64,000 nt of DNA from DATFVB01 sp963714035 (GCA_963714035.1 OY970224.1:868001-932000), one strand, 5' to 3'. Positions 20,324-28,916 are shown, numbered from the stretch's first letter. Numbers and translations: made by a program. Notes: generated by a model from the letters alone, not told the origin.

Positions 20324-20351
20324 CGTCTATCCTCGCCCTTCACCGGAAAAA

Positions 20352-20428
20352 TGGCAGGGGTGGAGGGACTCGAACCCCCAACATCCGGTTTTGGAGACCG
20401 GCGCTCTACCAATTCGAGCTACACCCCT
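20352..20428 (-). tRNA. tRNA-Trp (CCA)
   Basis: Minus-strand cloverleaf: 7-bp acceptor stem AGGGGTG/CACCCCT, anticodon arm CCGGT-CTCCAAA-ACCGG with anticodon CCA at 20392-20394, TTCGAGT T-loop and an encoded CCA end at 20352-20354. A tRNA-Trp between rpmG and secE is a common arrangement. Confidence 0.97.
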
Positions 20429-20434
20429 CCAGCC

Positions 20435-20514
20435 CGAAAACTCGAAACTCGAAACTCGAACCTCGAAACGAGCCCCCGACCGGGACTCGCCACTCGCCAC
20501 TCGCCACTCGCGAC
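20435..20514. repeat. Heptad repeat array, locus A
   Basis: Two direct arrays with 7-nt period: CTCGAAA-type units (about 20439-20470) and ACTCGCC-type units (about 20484-20511), separated by a GC-rich spacer. It occupies the whole gap between rpmG and tRNA-Trp inside an operon. It is related to the arrays at 26120, 37777, 54675, 56076/56151 and 59717. Confidence 0.8.
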
Positions 20515-20523
20515 GGCCCAAGG

Positions 20524-20676
20524 CTAGACCTTGCCTTCCTTGTGGGCCGTGTGCTTGCGACAGGAGCGGCAGAACTTGCTGCGCTCCAGCTTGTCGGTGT
20601 TCGTCTTCTTGTTCTTCGTGGTCGTGTAGTTCTTGCGCTTGCACGCACTGCACGCCAGCGAGATGATTTCCTGCAC
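20524..20676 (-). CDS. rpmG: 50S ribosomal protein L33
   Basis: L33 (50 aa). GTG start at 20674-20676; the protein begins MQEIISLACSACKRKNY and ends KHTAHKEGKV. Two CxxC pairs (CSAC and CRSC) make it the zinc-binding type. It lies 10 bases downstream of tuf, where rpmG is often found, and is followed by a heptad-repeat spacer and tRNA-Trp. Too short for default gene callers. Confidence 0.93.
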   Translation of the reverse strand: MQEIISLACSACKRKNYTTTKNKKTNTDKLERSKFCRSCRKHTAHKEGKV

Positions 20677-20686
20677 GTTCGCCCCC

Positions 20687-21880
<1,194 letters not shown>

Positions 21881-21930
21881 CCTCGTTCCTCTTCCTGCTT
21901 GTCAAACCGATCCGGCCGGAAATCCCGAGT

Positions 21931-22006
<76 letters not shown>

Positions 22007-22067
22007 AAGAGTCACCTTCAACCTCGATTCAGGGCAACGGAGAGTCGACCTCTCCGCGCCAGTGGCA

Positions 22068-22098
22068 ATAATCGTGTATTACGGTTGCACCGAGTCAA
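22068..22098 (-). promoter_or_regulatory. Possible internal promoter for tRNA-Thr-tuf
   Basis: Minus strand: TTGACT (22093-22098) and GATTAT (22068-22073), spacing 19. The -35 is strong, but the spacing is long and the -35 lies inside a 15-bp hairpin stem, so this is only a candidate for separate expression of tuf. Confidence 0.3.
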
Positions 22099-22124
22099 GC
22101 GCCTCTGCCGCTTCGACTCGGTGC
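22087..22124. other. Long perfect hairpin between tRNA-Gly and tRNA-Thr
   Basis: Arms GCACCGAGTC (22087-22096) and GACTCGGTGC (22115-22124) plus an inner AAGCG/CGCTT pairing and a 7-base loop. There is no U-tract on either strand, so a processing signal or a remnant of an insertion is as likely as a terminator. Confidence 0.6.
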
Positions 22125-22143
22125 GAGGGAGTCTCGCCGCTCC

Positions 22144-22230
22144 GGCTCGGAGCGGGAGACGGGATTCGGACTTACTGTCGCGAAGGGGTTCACCCCCTCG
22201 CGCACCCCCACGGGTTCGAATCCCGTCTTC
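22144..22230. repeat. tRNA-Gly 3'-end duplicate with inverted T-arm
   Basis: Bases 22149-22168 are identical to 22293-22312 (acceptor and T-arm end of tRNA-Gly); 27 bp match with two mismatches if extended leftward. A 12-bp inverted copy of the T-arm sequence lies at 22217-22228, and a GC hairpin (22180-22201) fills the middle. No complete cloverleaf can be folded on either strand, so this is a tRNA-derived fragment rather than a gene. Confidence 0.65.
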
Positions 22231-22291
22231 ACTCTTCGTCATCGTTCTCGGCTCCGAGTCTGCACTTCACGGCCAACGTTGCTTTTCGGCT

Positions 22292-22366
22292 TGGAGCGGG
22301 AGACGGGATTCGAACCCGCGACCAACAGCTTGGAAGGCTGTGACTCTACCCCTGAGTTACTCCCGC
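22292..22366 (-). tRNA. tRNA-Gly (TCC)
   Basis: Minus-strand cloverleaf starting GCGGGAG, anticodon loop CTTCCAA (TCC), TTCGAAT T-loop and an encoded CCA (22292-22294). Third gene of the tRNA operon. Confidence 0.97.
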
Positions 22367-22401
22367 GCGATTCCCGTCTCTCGCCTCCGCGCCCACGAAT
22401 A

Positions 22402-22488
22402 TGGTGGGCAGTGGAGGATTCGAACCTCCGTAGCGCGAAGCGCGGCAGATTTACAGTCTGCTGCCATTAACCACTCGGCCAACTGCCC
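22402..22488 (-). tRNA. tRNA-Tyr (GTA)
   Basis: 87-nt class II tRNA on the minus strand, starting GGGCAGT, anticodon loop CTGTAAA (GTA), long variable arm GCGCTTCGCGC and an encoded CCA (22402-22404). It lies between tRNA-Thr(TGT) and tRNA-Gly, the same order as thrU-tyrU-glyT. Confidence 0.97.
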
Positions 22489-22521
22489 GGAAAACTGTTT
22501 CGATTCCCCGCGCCCGCTCGT

Positions 22522-22597
22522 TGGAGCCGACGAGAGGAATTGAACCTCCAACCTTCGGTTTACAAAACCGCTGCTCTGCCGATTGAGCTACGCCGGC
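22522..22597 (-). tRNA. tRNA-Thr (TGT)
   Basis: Minus-strand cloverleaf starting GCCGGCG, anticodon loop TTTGTAA (TGT), T-loop TTCAATT and an encoded CCA (22522-22524). First gene of the tRNA operon; a promoter is visible about 85 bases upstream. Confidence 0.96.
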
Positions 22598-22680
22598 GCG
22601 ATTCCGCGAAATTCTCCCGCCGCTCTCTTCAAAGACCCTGCCGGCACACACGAATCCTGTGAGCTCGGCGCGAACCACGA

Positions 22681-22709
22681 ACGATACCAGAGCGAACTTT
22701 CACGCGCAA
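22681..22709 (-). promoter_or_regulatory. Promoter of the tRNA-tuf operon
   Basis: Minus strand: TTGCGC (22704-22709), 17-base spacer, TATCGT (22681-22686). The matches are moderate, but spacing and position (about 85 bases before the first tRNA) are right. Confidence 0.5.
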
Positions 22710-22824
22710 GCACTTTTCGTCTCTGGCGGATAGCTGGCGAGTAGCTGGCGAATCGAGCGCCGCCGCCACCTGCGGGTGACACAGACCTCGCGCCCAGGTT
22801 TCGAGCAAATCGCCCGAAATGCGC

Positions 22825-23547
22825 CTACCCTGAGGCGCCCGAACGCCTCTGGCGGACGGCCTCGAAAGCCGCCGCGGCGGCCGCCGTCGAGACGTTGAGC
22901 GAAGCGATCTTCCCCGCCATCGGGAGGCGGGCGAGGACATCGCAGCCCTCCGCGACGAGGCGCCGAAGCCCTTTTCCCTCCGAGCCGAACGCCAGGATCA
23001 GATCTCCGGAGAGATCGACTTCGTAGAGATCCTTTCCCCTTTCGTCGAGCCCCACCGCGAAAAACCCGCCCTCCCGGGCATCGTCGAGGAACCGCCGGAG
23101 GTTGCCGGCCCGATAGACGGGGACGCGGGACAGGGCGCCGGCGGACACCCTTGCGACGGTTTCGGAAAGCGGCGCGGAGCCACGCTCGTGGACGACGACC
23201 CCGGCGCCCGCGCCCTCCGCGACCCTCAGGATCGCCCCCAGGTTGTGGGGGTCCTGGACATCGTCGAGGAGGAAGAGGAACCGCCGCCCCCGGTCTCCGG
23301 AGAAGGCGACGCCGGCCGGCGCGAAGGCGACCTCCGCGAGGCGCGCGAGCACCCCCTGGTGATGCCGCGCCAGCCGGTCGAGACTCTCCGCTTTCCCGTA
23401 CCGGACCGAGACGCGCGATTCGCGGCAGAGGCGTTTCAGCTCGCCGCTGCGGCGGTCCCGGCGGGCTTCATCGAACAGAACCCACTCGATCTTGCCCGGC
23501 GCCGAACGAACGGCTTCCTCCACCGCGTGAAAGCCGGAGACGATCAT
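22825..23547 (-). CDS. rlmB: TrmH/SpoU-family 2'-O-ribose methyltransferase (RlmB-like)
   Basis: A 240-aa SpoU-type methyltransferase that should methylate a ribose 2'-OH in 23S rRNA or tRNA using SAM. It starts with the RlmB-type N-terminal domain (IVSGFHAVEEAVRS). The knotted SPOUT domain has motif 1 DDVQDPHNLGAILRVAEGAG, motif 2 FGSEGKGLRRLV and motif 3 LPMAGKIASLNVST with a trailing RQR. RlmB (G2251) is the best guess; a tRNA Gm18 enzyme is the alternative. It sits alone between ispF and the tRNA operon. Confidence 0.88.
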   Translation of the reverse strand: MIVSGFHAVEEAVRSAPGKIEWVLFDEARRDRRSGELKRLCRESRVSVRYGKAESLDRLARHHQGVLARLAEVAFAPAGVAFSGDRGRRFLFLLDDVQDPHNLGAILRVAEGAGAGVVVHERGSAPLSETVARVSAGALSRVPVYRAGNLRRFLDDAREGGFFAVGLDERGKDLYEVDLSGDLILAFGSEGKGLRRLVAEGCDVLARLPMAGKIASLNVSTAAAAAAFEAVRQRRSGASG

Positions 23548-23563
23548 TTCCGAAGACCCGAGG

Positions 23564-23590
23564 CAGATCCTTCGCTCCGCTCAGGATGAC
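23564..23590. repeat. Short dispersed repeat (ATCCTTCGCTCCGCTCAGGAT type)
   Basis: An imperfect palindrome with arms ATCCT and AGGAT around a GCTCCGC core, in the ispF-rlmB gap. From memory, very similar sequences recur in intergenic regions of many unrelated environmental genomes. Only one copy is seen in this window. Confidence 0.4.
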
Positions 23591-23623
23591 AAGAGGGAGC
23601 ACGCAGAAGAGCCGGCCGGGCGC

Positions 23624-24100
23624 TCATGCACTTTCCGTGAGCAGCACGACGACGATCGCGGCGAGGCCCTCGCCTCGTCCCGGGAAACCCATGCCGTTGG
23701 TCGAGGTGCCGCGCACGGACACCTTTTCGCGGGGAGCGCCGAGGATCTCCGCGACGCGCCGCTCGAGCTCTTCCCGCCGCGGGGCGATCCGCGGCGCTTC
23801 CCCGACGATCGTCGCGTCCAGATTTCCGAGGACGAGCCCCTTCTGCCGCGCGAGCGCCGCCGCCGCCGCGAGCATCCCGGCGCTGTCGCGCCCGCGATTC
23901 CCCGGGTCGCGATCGGAGAAGTGCTCGCCGATGCTGCCGCTGGCAGACGCGCCGAGGATCGCGTCGGCCGCCGCGTGCAGCAGGACATCGCCGTCGGAGT
24001 GGCCGGAGAGCCCCCGCTCCCCGGGCCAGTCGAGGCCTCCCAGCCGGAGCGGCCGGTCCCCGGCGAACGGATGGGCGTCGAAGCCGAGACCGATTCTCAC
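23624..24100 (-). CDS. ispF: 2-C-methyl-D-erythritol 2,4-cyclodiphosphate synthase
   Basis: IspF (158 aa), fifth enzyme of the MEP isoprenoid pathway, converting CDP-ME 2-phosphate to the cyclodiphosphate with release of CMP. Metal ligands are in GFDAHPF (residues 6-12) and near SDGDVLLHA; the C-terminal STNGMGFPGRGEGLAA is typical. The GTG start at 24098-24100 overlaps the ispD stop as GTGA. A longer upstream reading in this frame is inside ispD and is rejected. Confidence 0.95.
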   Translation of the reverse strand: MRIGLGFDAHPFAGDRPLRLGGLDWPGERGLSGHSDGDVLLHAAADAILGASASGSIGEHFSDRDPGNRGRDSAGMLAAAAALARQKGLVLGNLDATIVGEAPRIAPRREELERRVAEILGAPREKVSVRGTSTNGMGFPGRGEGLAAIVVVLLTESA

Positions 24101-24795
24101 TCGCGATCCCGTCCCCCTCGCTCCATCTGGAGAAGGGGCAGCGGGGCGAGGTTCCGAAGCATCCCTTCGGCGATCGCGAGGTCTTCGGGCCAGGTGATCT
24201 TGAACGCCCGGCGAGACACGGGCACGGCCGCGACGCGAATTCCGATCGCCTCGCATCGCGCCGCCTCGTCGGTGGCCTCGGGCGCTTCCAGCGCCCGGCG
24301 GAGGACGTCCCCCCGGAACACCTGGGGTGTCGCAGCCGCGGCGATCTCCTCGCGATCGACGGTCCCCGCGATCCACGAGCCGTCCCAGCGCTTCAGCGTG
24401 TCGGCGACCGGCATCACGGCGATCGCCGCTCCGCTCTCTTCCGCGGCGGCGATCACGAGGCGGATTTCGTCCGGCGTGACGAACGGACGGGCGGCGTCGT
24501 GCACGACGACGAAATCGCGGGGTCCCGGGTCGAGCGCCTCGACGCCCATCGCCACCGACGCGGCCCTCGACGGCCCTCCCACGAGGACGGGAAACCGGCG
24601 CCCGACGGCGGCCGCGATCGAATCCTCGTGTCCCGACGGCGCCATGACGATGCCGCTCTGGAACGGGATCCCGTCGAACGCGCGAAGCGCGAGAGCCACC
24701 AGAGGCCGGCCGCCGATCGGGACGAGCGCCTTCGGAAGTTCGCTGCCGAGACGCCGTCCTCCGCCGGCGGCGGGAATCAGGAGGAGAAGGCTCAC
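24097..24795 (-). CDS. ispD: 2-C-methyl-D-erythritol 4-phosphate cytidylyltransferase
   Basis: IspD (232 aa), the MEP-pathway enzyme that joins CTP to MEP. The nucleotide-binding IPAAGGGRRLGSELPKAL (residues 6-23) and VVHDAARPFV blocks are intact, and ITWPEDLAIAE is near the C-terminus. The GTG start at 24793-24795 overlaps the frr stop (GTGA). The last 12-13 codons are made from a dispersed GC-rich repeat (24113-24152), extending the tail beyond the usual end. Confidence 0.94.
   Translation of the reverse strand: MSLLLLIPAAGGGRRLGSELPKALVPIGGRPLVALALRAFDGIPFQSGIVMAPSGHEDSIAAAVGRRFPVLVGGPSRAASVAMGVEALDPGPRDFVVVHDAARPFVTPDEIRLVIAAAEESGAAIAVMPVADTLKRWDGSWIAGTVDREEIAAAATPQVFRGDVLRRALEAPEATDEAARCEAIGIRVAAVPVSRRAFKITWPEDLAIAEGMLRNLAPLPLLQMERGGRDRE
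24113..24152. repeat. Repeat family 3 copy inside the ispD 3' end
   Basis: Hairpin-forming unit with core CTCCATCTGGAG flanked by CCCCCT and AAGGGG plus a GGGGCGAGGTT end. It matches the intergenic unit at 30635-30688 (AACCTCACCCC end, CTCCAGGTGGAG core) and the units in lipA. It lies within the last codons of ispD. Confidence 0.6.
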
Positions 24796-25346
24796 ACCTT
24801 GAGGATCTCTTCCTCTTTGGCCTTGAGAACCGAATCGACCTCGGTGATGCGCTTGTCCGTGAGCTTCTGGACCTCTTCGAGGCCGCGCCGCTCGTCGTCT
24901 TCCGAGATCTTCTTGTCCTTCATCATCTTCTTCAACGTGTCGTTGGCTTCGTGACGAAAGCGGCGGACCTCGACCCGGACCTCCTCCGCGATGTGGTGCG
25001 CGCGCTTGACGAGCTCTTTCCGGCGCTCTTCGGTCGGCGAGGGCACGGGCACCCGCACGATCTTCCCGTCGGAGACGGGGTTCAGGCCGAGGTCGGCCTT
25101 CCGGATCGCCTTGTCGATCTCGCCGCACATCTTCGGATCCCACGGCTGCGCCACGAGCAGGTTCGACTCGGGAACGGTCAGGCTGCAAACCTGCTTGAGC
25201 GGCACCTCCGTGCCGTAGGAGTTCACCATGACCCCGTCGAGGAGGGCCGCCGACGCCCGGCCCGTCCGGAGCGTGCCGAGCTGGTGCTTCAGCGAATCGA
25301 TCGCCGTGACCATCTTCTTCTCCGCCGATGCGATCTCGTCTCTCAC
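24792..25346 (-). CDS. frr: Ribosome recycling factor
   Basis: RRF (184 aa), which with EF-G splits post-termination ribosomes. The RTGRASAALLDGVMVNSYG segment (residues about 28-46), the SLTVPESNLLVAQPWD block and the C-terminal three-helix bundle are typical. The GTG start at 25344-25346 overlaps the pyrH stop as GTGA. It is part of rpsB-tsf-pyrH-frr, a widely kept cluster. Confidence 0.96.
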   Translation of the reverse strand: MRDEIASAEKKMVTAIDSLKHQLGTLRTGRASAALLDGVMVNSYGTEVPLKQVCSLTVPESNLLVAQPWDPKMCGEIDKAIRKADLGLNPVSDGKIVRVPVPSPTEERRKELVKRAHHIAEEVRVEVRRFRHEANDTLKKMMKDKKISEDDERRGLEEVQKLTDKRITEVDSVLKAKEEEILKV

Positions 25347-26089
25347 GATACGTCTCCCGCCGTCGTCGGGACCTCGTCGACGACGAGCGACCCGATGTCG
25401 GACCCTTCCACGACCCGCCGGATGTTGCCGGGGACGAGGAGGTTGAACACTTTGATCGGCAGCCGGTTGTCGCGGCAGAGCGCCACGGCCGCCGCGTCCA
25501 TCACGCCGAGGTTTTCTTCGAGAGCCTGCCGGTACGTCAGGAAGGGCAGGAGCCGCGCCGCGCGGTCGAGCTTCGGATCGGCCGTGAACACCCCGTCCAC
25601 CTTCGTCGCCTTGAGCAGGATGTCCGCCTTGATCTCGTTGGCCCGGAGCGCCGCGGCCGAGTCGGTCGTGAAGTACGGATTCCCCGTTCCGCCGACGAAG
25701 AGGACGACCCGCCCCTTCTCGAGGTGCCGCATGGCGCGCCGTCGGATGAACGGCTCCGAGATCTGCCGCATCTCGATCGCCGAGATCAGCCGGGTGCTGA
25801 CGTCTCGTTTCTCGAGAGCATCCTGCATCGCGAGCCCGTTGATCACCGTCGCGAGCATCCCCATGTGGTCGCCCGTCACGCGGTCGATCCCCGACGCCGC
25901 CGCGGTAACCCCCCGGATGATGTTCCCGCCGCCGAGGACCACCGCGACGCTGACCCCCTTGCGGTGGACGTCGGCGATCTCGTCGGCGATGCGGCTGATC
26001 CGCTCGGGGTCGATCCCGAACGAGCGATCGCCCATCAGGGCTTCGCCCGAAACCTTCAGCAGAATTCGCTTGTAATGGGGCTCGGTCAC
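25343..26089 (-). CDS. pyrH: Uridylate kinase
   Basis: Bacterial UMP kinase (248 aa) of the amino-acid-kinase fold, making UDP; usually a hexamer regulated by UTP and GTP. Motifs: KVSGEALMG near residue 12, VVLGGGNIIRG near 50, GDHMGMLATVINGLAMQ near 74 and KATKVDGVFTADP near 162. It lies downstream of tsf, separated by a 177-base spacer that holds heptad repeats. Confidence 0.96.
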   Translation of the reverse strand: MTEPHYKRILLKVSGEALMGDRSFGIDPERISRIADEIADVHRKGVSVAVVLGGGNIIRGVTAAASGIDRVTGDHMGMLATVINGLAMQDALEKRDVSTRLISAIEMRQISEPFIRRRAMRHLEKGRVVLFVGGTGNPYFTTDSAAALRANEIKADILLKATKVDGVFTADPKLDRAARLLPFLTYRQALEENLGVMDAAAVALCRDNRLPIKVFNLLVPGNIRRVVEGSDIGSLVVDEVPTTAGDVS

Positions 26090-26119
26090 GGCCCGGATTC
26101 TAGCCGAGAATCCGGGCCG

Positions 26120-26255
26120 GTCGCGAGTTGCGAGTCAGGGGCCGCCTCGGGCGGCCCGGTGGCGAGTTTCGAGGTGGAGAGTCGAAGGTCGGAGGCCGCG
26201 CGACACTACCCGATCCCCGTGTTTCCGGCCTCCTGACTCGCGACTCGCAACTGAA
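26120..26255. repeat. Heptad repeat element, locus B
   Basis: Fills the tsf-pyrH gap. The left arm has GTCGCGA-GTTGCGA-GTCAGGG units, the centre GTGGCGA-GTTTCGA type units, and the right arm CCTGACT-CGCGACT-CGCAACT. Right and left arms are reverse complements at the unit level, so the element can fold back on itself. Confidence 0.75.
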
Positions 26256-26265
26256 AGACCCGGAA

Positions 26266-27174
26266 CTACCGCGATTGCGCCGCCACTTCCGCGGCAAAAT
26301 CGTTTTCTCTCTTCGCCAGCCCTTCCCCGAGCTTGTACCGCAGGAACCGCAGGCCGAGAGCGCCTTCGCCGCCCCGGGCCTTCAACACCTGCCCGACCGT
26401 CTGCTTGTCGTCGCGGACGTAGGCCTGCTCGCAGAGGACGCACTCCTGGAAGAACTTCTCGACCTTCCCTTCGGCGATCTTCTCGACGACGTTCGCCGGC
26501 TTTCCGGACGCCGTCGCCTGGGCGCGCGCGATCTCCCGCTCGCCGTCCAGGACCGCCGGGTCGACGTCCTCCCGACGCGCGAAACGCGGCTCCGCCGCGG
26601 CGACGTGCATCGCGACGTCGCGGGCGAGCTCGTCGTTTCCGCCGGGAATCCCGACGAGGACGCCGATCCGGCCGTTTCCGTGGACGTAGGTGGAGAACGT
26701 CTCCCCCGCCTTCGGGATCCAGCGCGCGAACCGGCGCACGCTCATGTTCTCGCCGATCTTCGCGATGAGCTGCGACACCGCCTCGGCCACCGTCGCGCCG
26801 AGCGCGATCGGCGAAGGAAGCGTGAGGAGCGCGTCGACCGGCCCGTCGTTCGTCTCGCCGAAGGCGTCATGGCTCGCGATCCGGTCGGAAAGCTTTTCGA
26901 CGAACGTGCGGAAGTCTTCGGTCTTCGCGACGAAGTCGGTCTCGCAGTTCACCTCGAGCAGCACCGCCGCCGCCGGGTGCACCTTCGCGGACACGAGCCC
27001 CTCCGTCGCCGCGCGTCCCGCCTTCTTCGCGGCCGCGGCGAGCCCCTTCTTCCGGAGGATCGTGACGGCCTCCTCGGGGTTCCCTCCGGCCTCCTTGAGG
27101 GCGGCCTTGCACTCCATCATCCCCGCGCCCGTCTGCTGGCGCAGGTCGTTGACCATCCTGGCGGTGATCTCCAT
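26266..27174 (-). CDS. tsf: Elongation factor Ts
   Basis: EF-Ts (302 aa), nucleotide exchange factor for EF-Tu. The N-terminal UBA-like domain has VNDLRQQTGAGMMECKAAL, and the exchange core carries VNCETDFVAKTEDF. It is a full-length two-subdomain core of the E. coli type. The ATG at 27172-27174 has GGAG six bases upstream (27181-27184); an ATG four codons earlier has no site. A perfect terminator hairpin lies 14 bases upstream, so expression relative to rpsB may be attenuated. Confidence 0.95.
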   Translation of the reverse strand: MEITARMVNDLRQQTGAGMMECKAALKEAGGNPEEAVTILRKKGLAAAAKKAGRAATEGLVSAKVHPAAAVLLEVNCETDFVAKTEDFRTFVEKLSDRIASHDAFGETNDGPVDALLTLPSPIALGATVAEAVSQLIAKIGENMSVRRFARWIPKAGETFSTYVHGNGRIGVLVGIPGGNDELARDVAMHVAAAEPRFARREDVDPAVLDGEREIARAQATASGKPANVVEKIAEGKVEKFFQECVLCEQAYVRDDKQTVGQVLKARGGEGALGLRFLRYKLGEGLAKRENDFAAEVAAQSR

Positions 27175-27188
27175 GGCGTTCTCCATTC

Positions 27189-27224
27189 AAAAAAATCGGG
27201 CCGGGACGCCACCGCCCCGGCCCG
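27189..27224 (-). terminator. Terminator/attenuator between rpsB and tsf
   Basis: Perfect 9-bp stem CGGGCCGGG/CCCGGCCCG, 10-base loop and a run of seven T (minus strand), 20 bases after the rpsB stop. It would stop part of the transcript and lower tsf relative to rpsB. Confidence 0.92.
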
Positions 27225-27244
27225 CGTATCGACGTTGTCGGCGA

Positions 27245-28006
27245 TCAGCCGGCGACGGCGCCGAAGGTCTCCGGGGACGCGGCGCCGGCCGAAGCCGCAC
27301 CCTCGCCCGTGTAGCGCTCGTCGTGCGCGTGGAGGCCTTCCAGGATCGAGTCCGCGACCTTGCTCGTGAAGAGCCGGATCGCCCGGATCGCGTCGTCGTT
27401 GCCGGGGATCACGTGATCGACCAGCTCCGGATCGCAGTTGGTGTCGACCACCGCCACGATCGGGATCTTGAGGGAGTGCGCCTCCTTGACGGCGATGTGC
27501 TCCTTCTTCGGGTCGATCACGAAGAGCGCGTCGGGAAGCTCGTCCATCTCCTTGATGCCGGAGAGATTCTTCTCGAGCTTTTCCTTCTCGCGCTCCAGGC
27601 GGATGCGTTCCTTCTTGGTGAGGTTCTCGTTCTCCGTGTCGGAGAGGGAGGCCTCGATTTCCTTCAGCCGATGGATCGATTTGCGGATCGTGGCGAAGTT
27701 CGTCAGCGTTCCGCCGAGCCACCGCGTGTTCACGAAGAACATCCCGCAGCGGTTGGCTTCCTCGTAAATCGCGTCCTGCGCCTGACGCTTGGTCCCCACG
27801 AAGAGAATGTTCTTGCCCGCGGCCGCCAGGGCGGTCACGAATTCCGAGGCTTGTTTGAACTGCCTGAGCGTCTTTTGCAGGTCGATGATGTAGATCCCGT
27901 TGCGCTTGCCGAAGATGAACTTCTTCATCTTGGGGTTCCAGCGCTTCGTCTGATGACCGAAATGGACGCCAGCCTCGAGCAGTTCCTTCATCGAAATAGA
28001 AGCCAG
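27245..28006 (-). CDS. rpsB: 30S ribosomal protein S2
   Basis: S2 (253 aa with the chosen start). It contains MKELLEAGVHFGHQTKRWNP, FGKRNGIYIIDLQKT and NTRWLGGTLTNF. The first ATG (27989-27991) has no SD at proper distance. Reading upstream in frame adds a CTG codon at 28004-28006 giving M-ASIS-MKELLEAG, which reproduces the usual S2 start (M-A-x-I-S-M-K-x-L-L-E-A-G). A perfect AAGGAGG sits six bases before that CTG. I therefore assign a rare CTG start; a start at the ATG is the alternative. Confidence 0.93.
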   Translation of the reverse strand: MASISMKELLEAGVHFGHQTKRWNPKMKKFIFGKRNGIYIIDLQKTLRQFKQASEFVTALAAAGKNILFVGTKRQAQDAIYEEANRCGMFFVNTRWLGGTLTNFATIRKSIHRLKEIEASLSDTENENLTKKERIRLEREKEKLEKNLSGIKEMDELPDALFVIDPKKEHIAVKEAHSLKIPIVAVVDTNCDPELVDHVIPGNDDAIRAIRLFTSKVADSILEGLHAHDERYTGEGAASAGAASPETFGAVAG

Positions 28007-28012
28007 ATCACA

Positions 28013-28019
28013 CCTCCTT
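28013..28019 (-). promoter_or_regulatory. Ribosome binding site of rpsB (supports CTG start)
   Basis: AAGGAGG on the minus strand, six bases before CTG at 28004-28006 and 21 bases before the first ATG. Confidence 0.75.
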
Positions 28020-28057
28020 CGAAACGGGGAGGGGCCCGATGCCCCGCCCTCTCGGGT

Positions 28058-28453
28058 TTATCGTTTGGAGAACTGGAACCGGGCTCGCGCACCGCGCTGC
28101 CCGTACTTCTTCCGCTCTTTCACGCGCGAATCGCGCGTCAGCAGCCCTTCCTTCTTCAGGCGCGGCCGGAGCTCCGCGTTGAACTCGATCAGCGCGCGAG
28201 AGATGCCGTGCCGGATCGCTCCCGCCTGTCCCGCCGGTCCGCCGCCGTCCACCTGGACGCCGATGTCGAACTTGTCGGTCGTCTCGGTCAGCGCGAGCGG
28301 CTGCTTGATGACCATCTTCAGGACCTTGTTCGGGAAGTACTCGTCGAACCCGTGGTCGTTGACCGTGATCTCGCCGGTCCCCGGCTTGAGGTAGACGCGG
28401 GCGACCGCTTCCTTGCGGCGGCCCGTCCCGTAGTACCGGAGTGTCGCTGCCAA
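28058..28453 (-). CDS. rpsI: 30S ribosomal protein S9
   Basis: S9 (131 aa), whose C-terminal tail (KYGQRGARARFQFSKR) contacts P-site tRNA. The start MAATLRYYGTGRRKEAVARV is canonical. The codon is TTG (28451-28453) with GGAGG five bases upstream. It lies 16 bases after rplM, the conserved pair. Confidence 0.96.
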   Translation of the reverse strand: MAATLRYYGTGRRKEAVARVYLKPGTGEITVNDHGFDEYFPNKVLKMVIKQPLALTETTDKFDIGVQVDGGGPAGQAGAIRHGISRALIEFNAELRPRLKKEGLLTRDSRVKERKKYGQRGARARFQFSKR

Positions 28454-28469
28454 AACTGCCTCCTGCCCT

Positions 28470-28916
28470 TTACGCCCGCGCCGCGAGCTTCAACGTCTTC
28501 GGGCGCTGCGCCTCGTGCGGATGCGTGGCGCCGCCGTACACCTTCAGCTTCTTGAACTGTTTCCGCCCGAGCGAATTCTTCGGGAGCATGCCGCGCACCG
28601 CCTCCTCGATCAGCGTCTCCGGGTGCTTGGCCCGCATGTCGGCCGCGTTCGTCTCGCGCAGGCCGCCAGGGAATCCCGTGTGGCGCCGGTACATCTTGTC
28701 CTGTTCCTTGCGCCCGGTGAGGACCGCTTTCCCCGCGTTGATGACGACGACGAAGTCGCCGTTGTCGAGCGAGGGGCTCCACGCGGCCTTGTTCTTCCCC
28801 ATGAGGATCTTCGCCGCGCGCGCCGCGACGCGCCCGACGGCGGCGCCCTGCGCATCGACGACGAACCAGTCGTGGCGCACCTGAGACTGCTTTACCACCA
28901 TGGTCTTCGACGACAT
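28470..28916 (-). CDS. rplM: 50S ribosomal protein L13
   Basis: L13 (148 aa), an early assembly protein. It shows the VDAQGAAVGRVAARAAKIL and NGDFVVVINAGKAVLTG blocks and the C-terminal LKVYGGATHPHEAQRPK. The ATG at 28914-28916 has TTGGAG upstream; an in-frame extension to 28994 has no support. It is the first gene after a strong promoter at 29034-29062. Confidence 0.96.
   Translation of the reverse strand: MSSKTMVVKQSQVRHDWFVVDAQGAAVGRVAARAAKILMGKNKAAWSPSLDNGDFVVVINAGKAVLTGRKEQDKMYRRHTGFPGGLRETNAADMRAKHPETLIEEAVRGMLPKNSLGRKQFKKLKVYGGATHPHEAQRPKTLKLAARA

Noticed and set aside
22144..22230. A sixth tRNA gene (long variable arm type) on the plus strand
   Set aside because: A T-arm and a long hairpin can be drawn, but no matching acceptor stem or anticodon arm exists on either strand.
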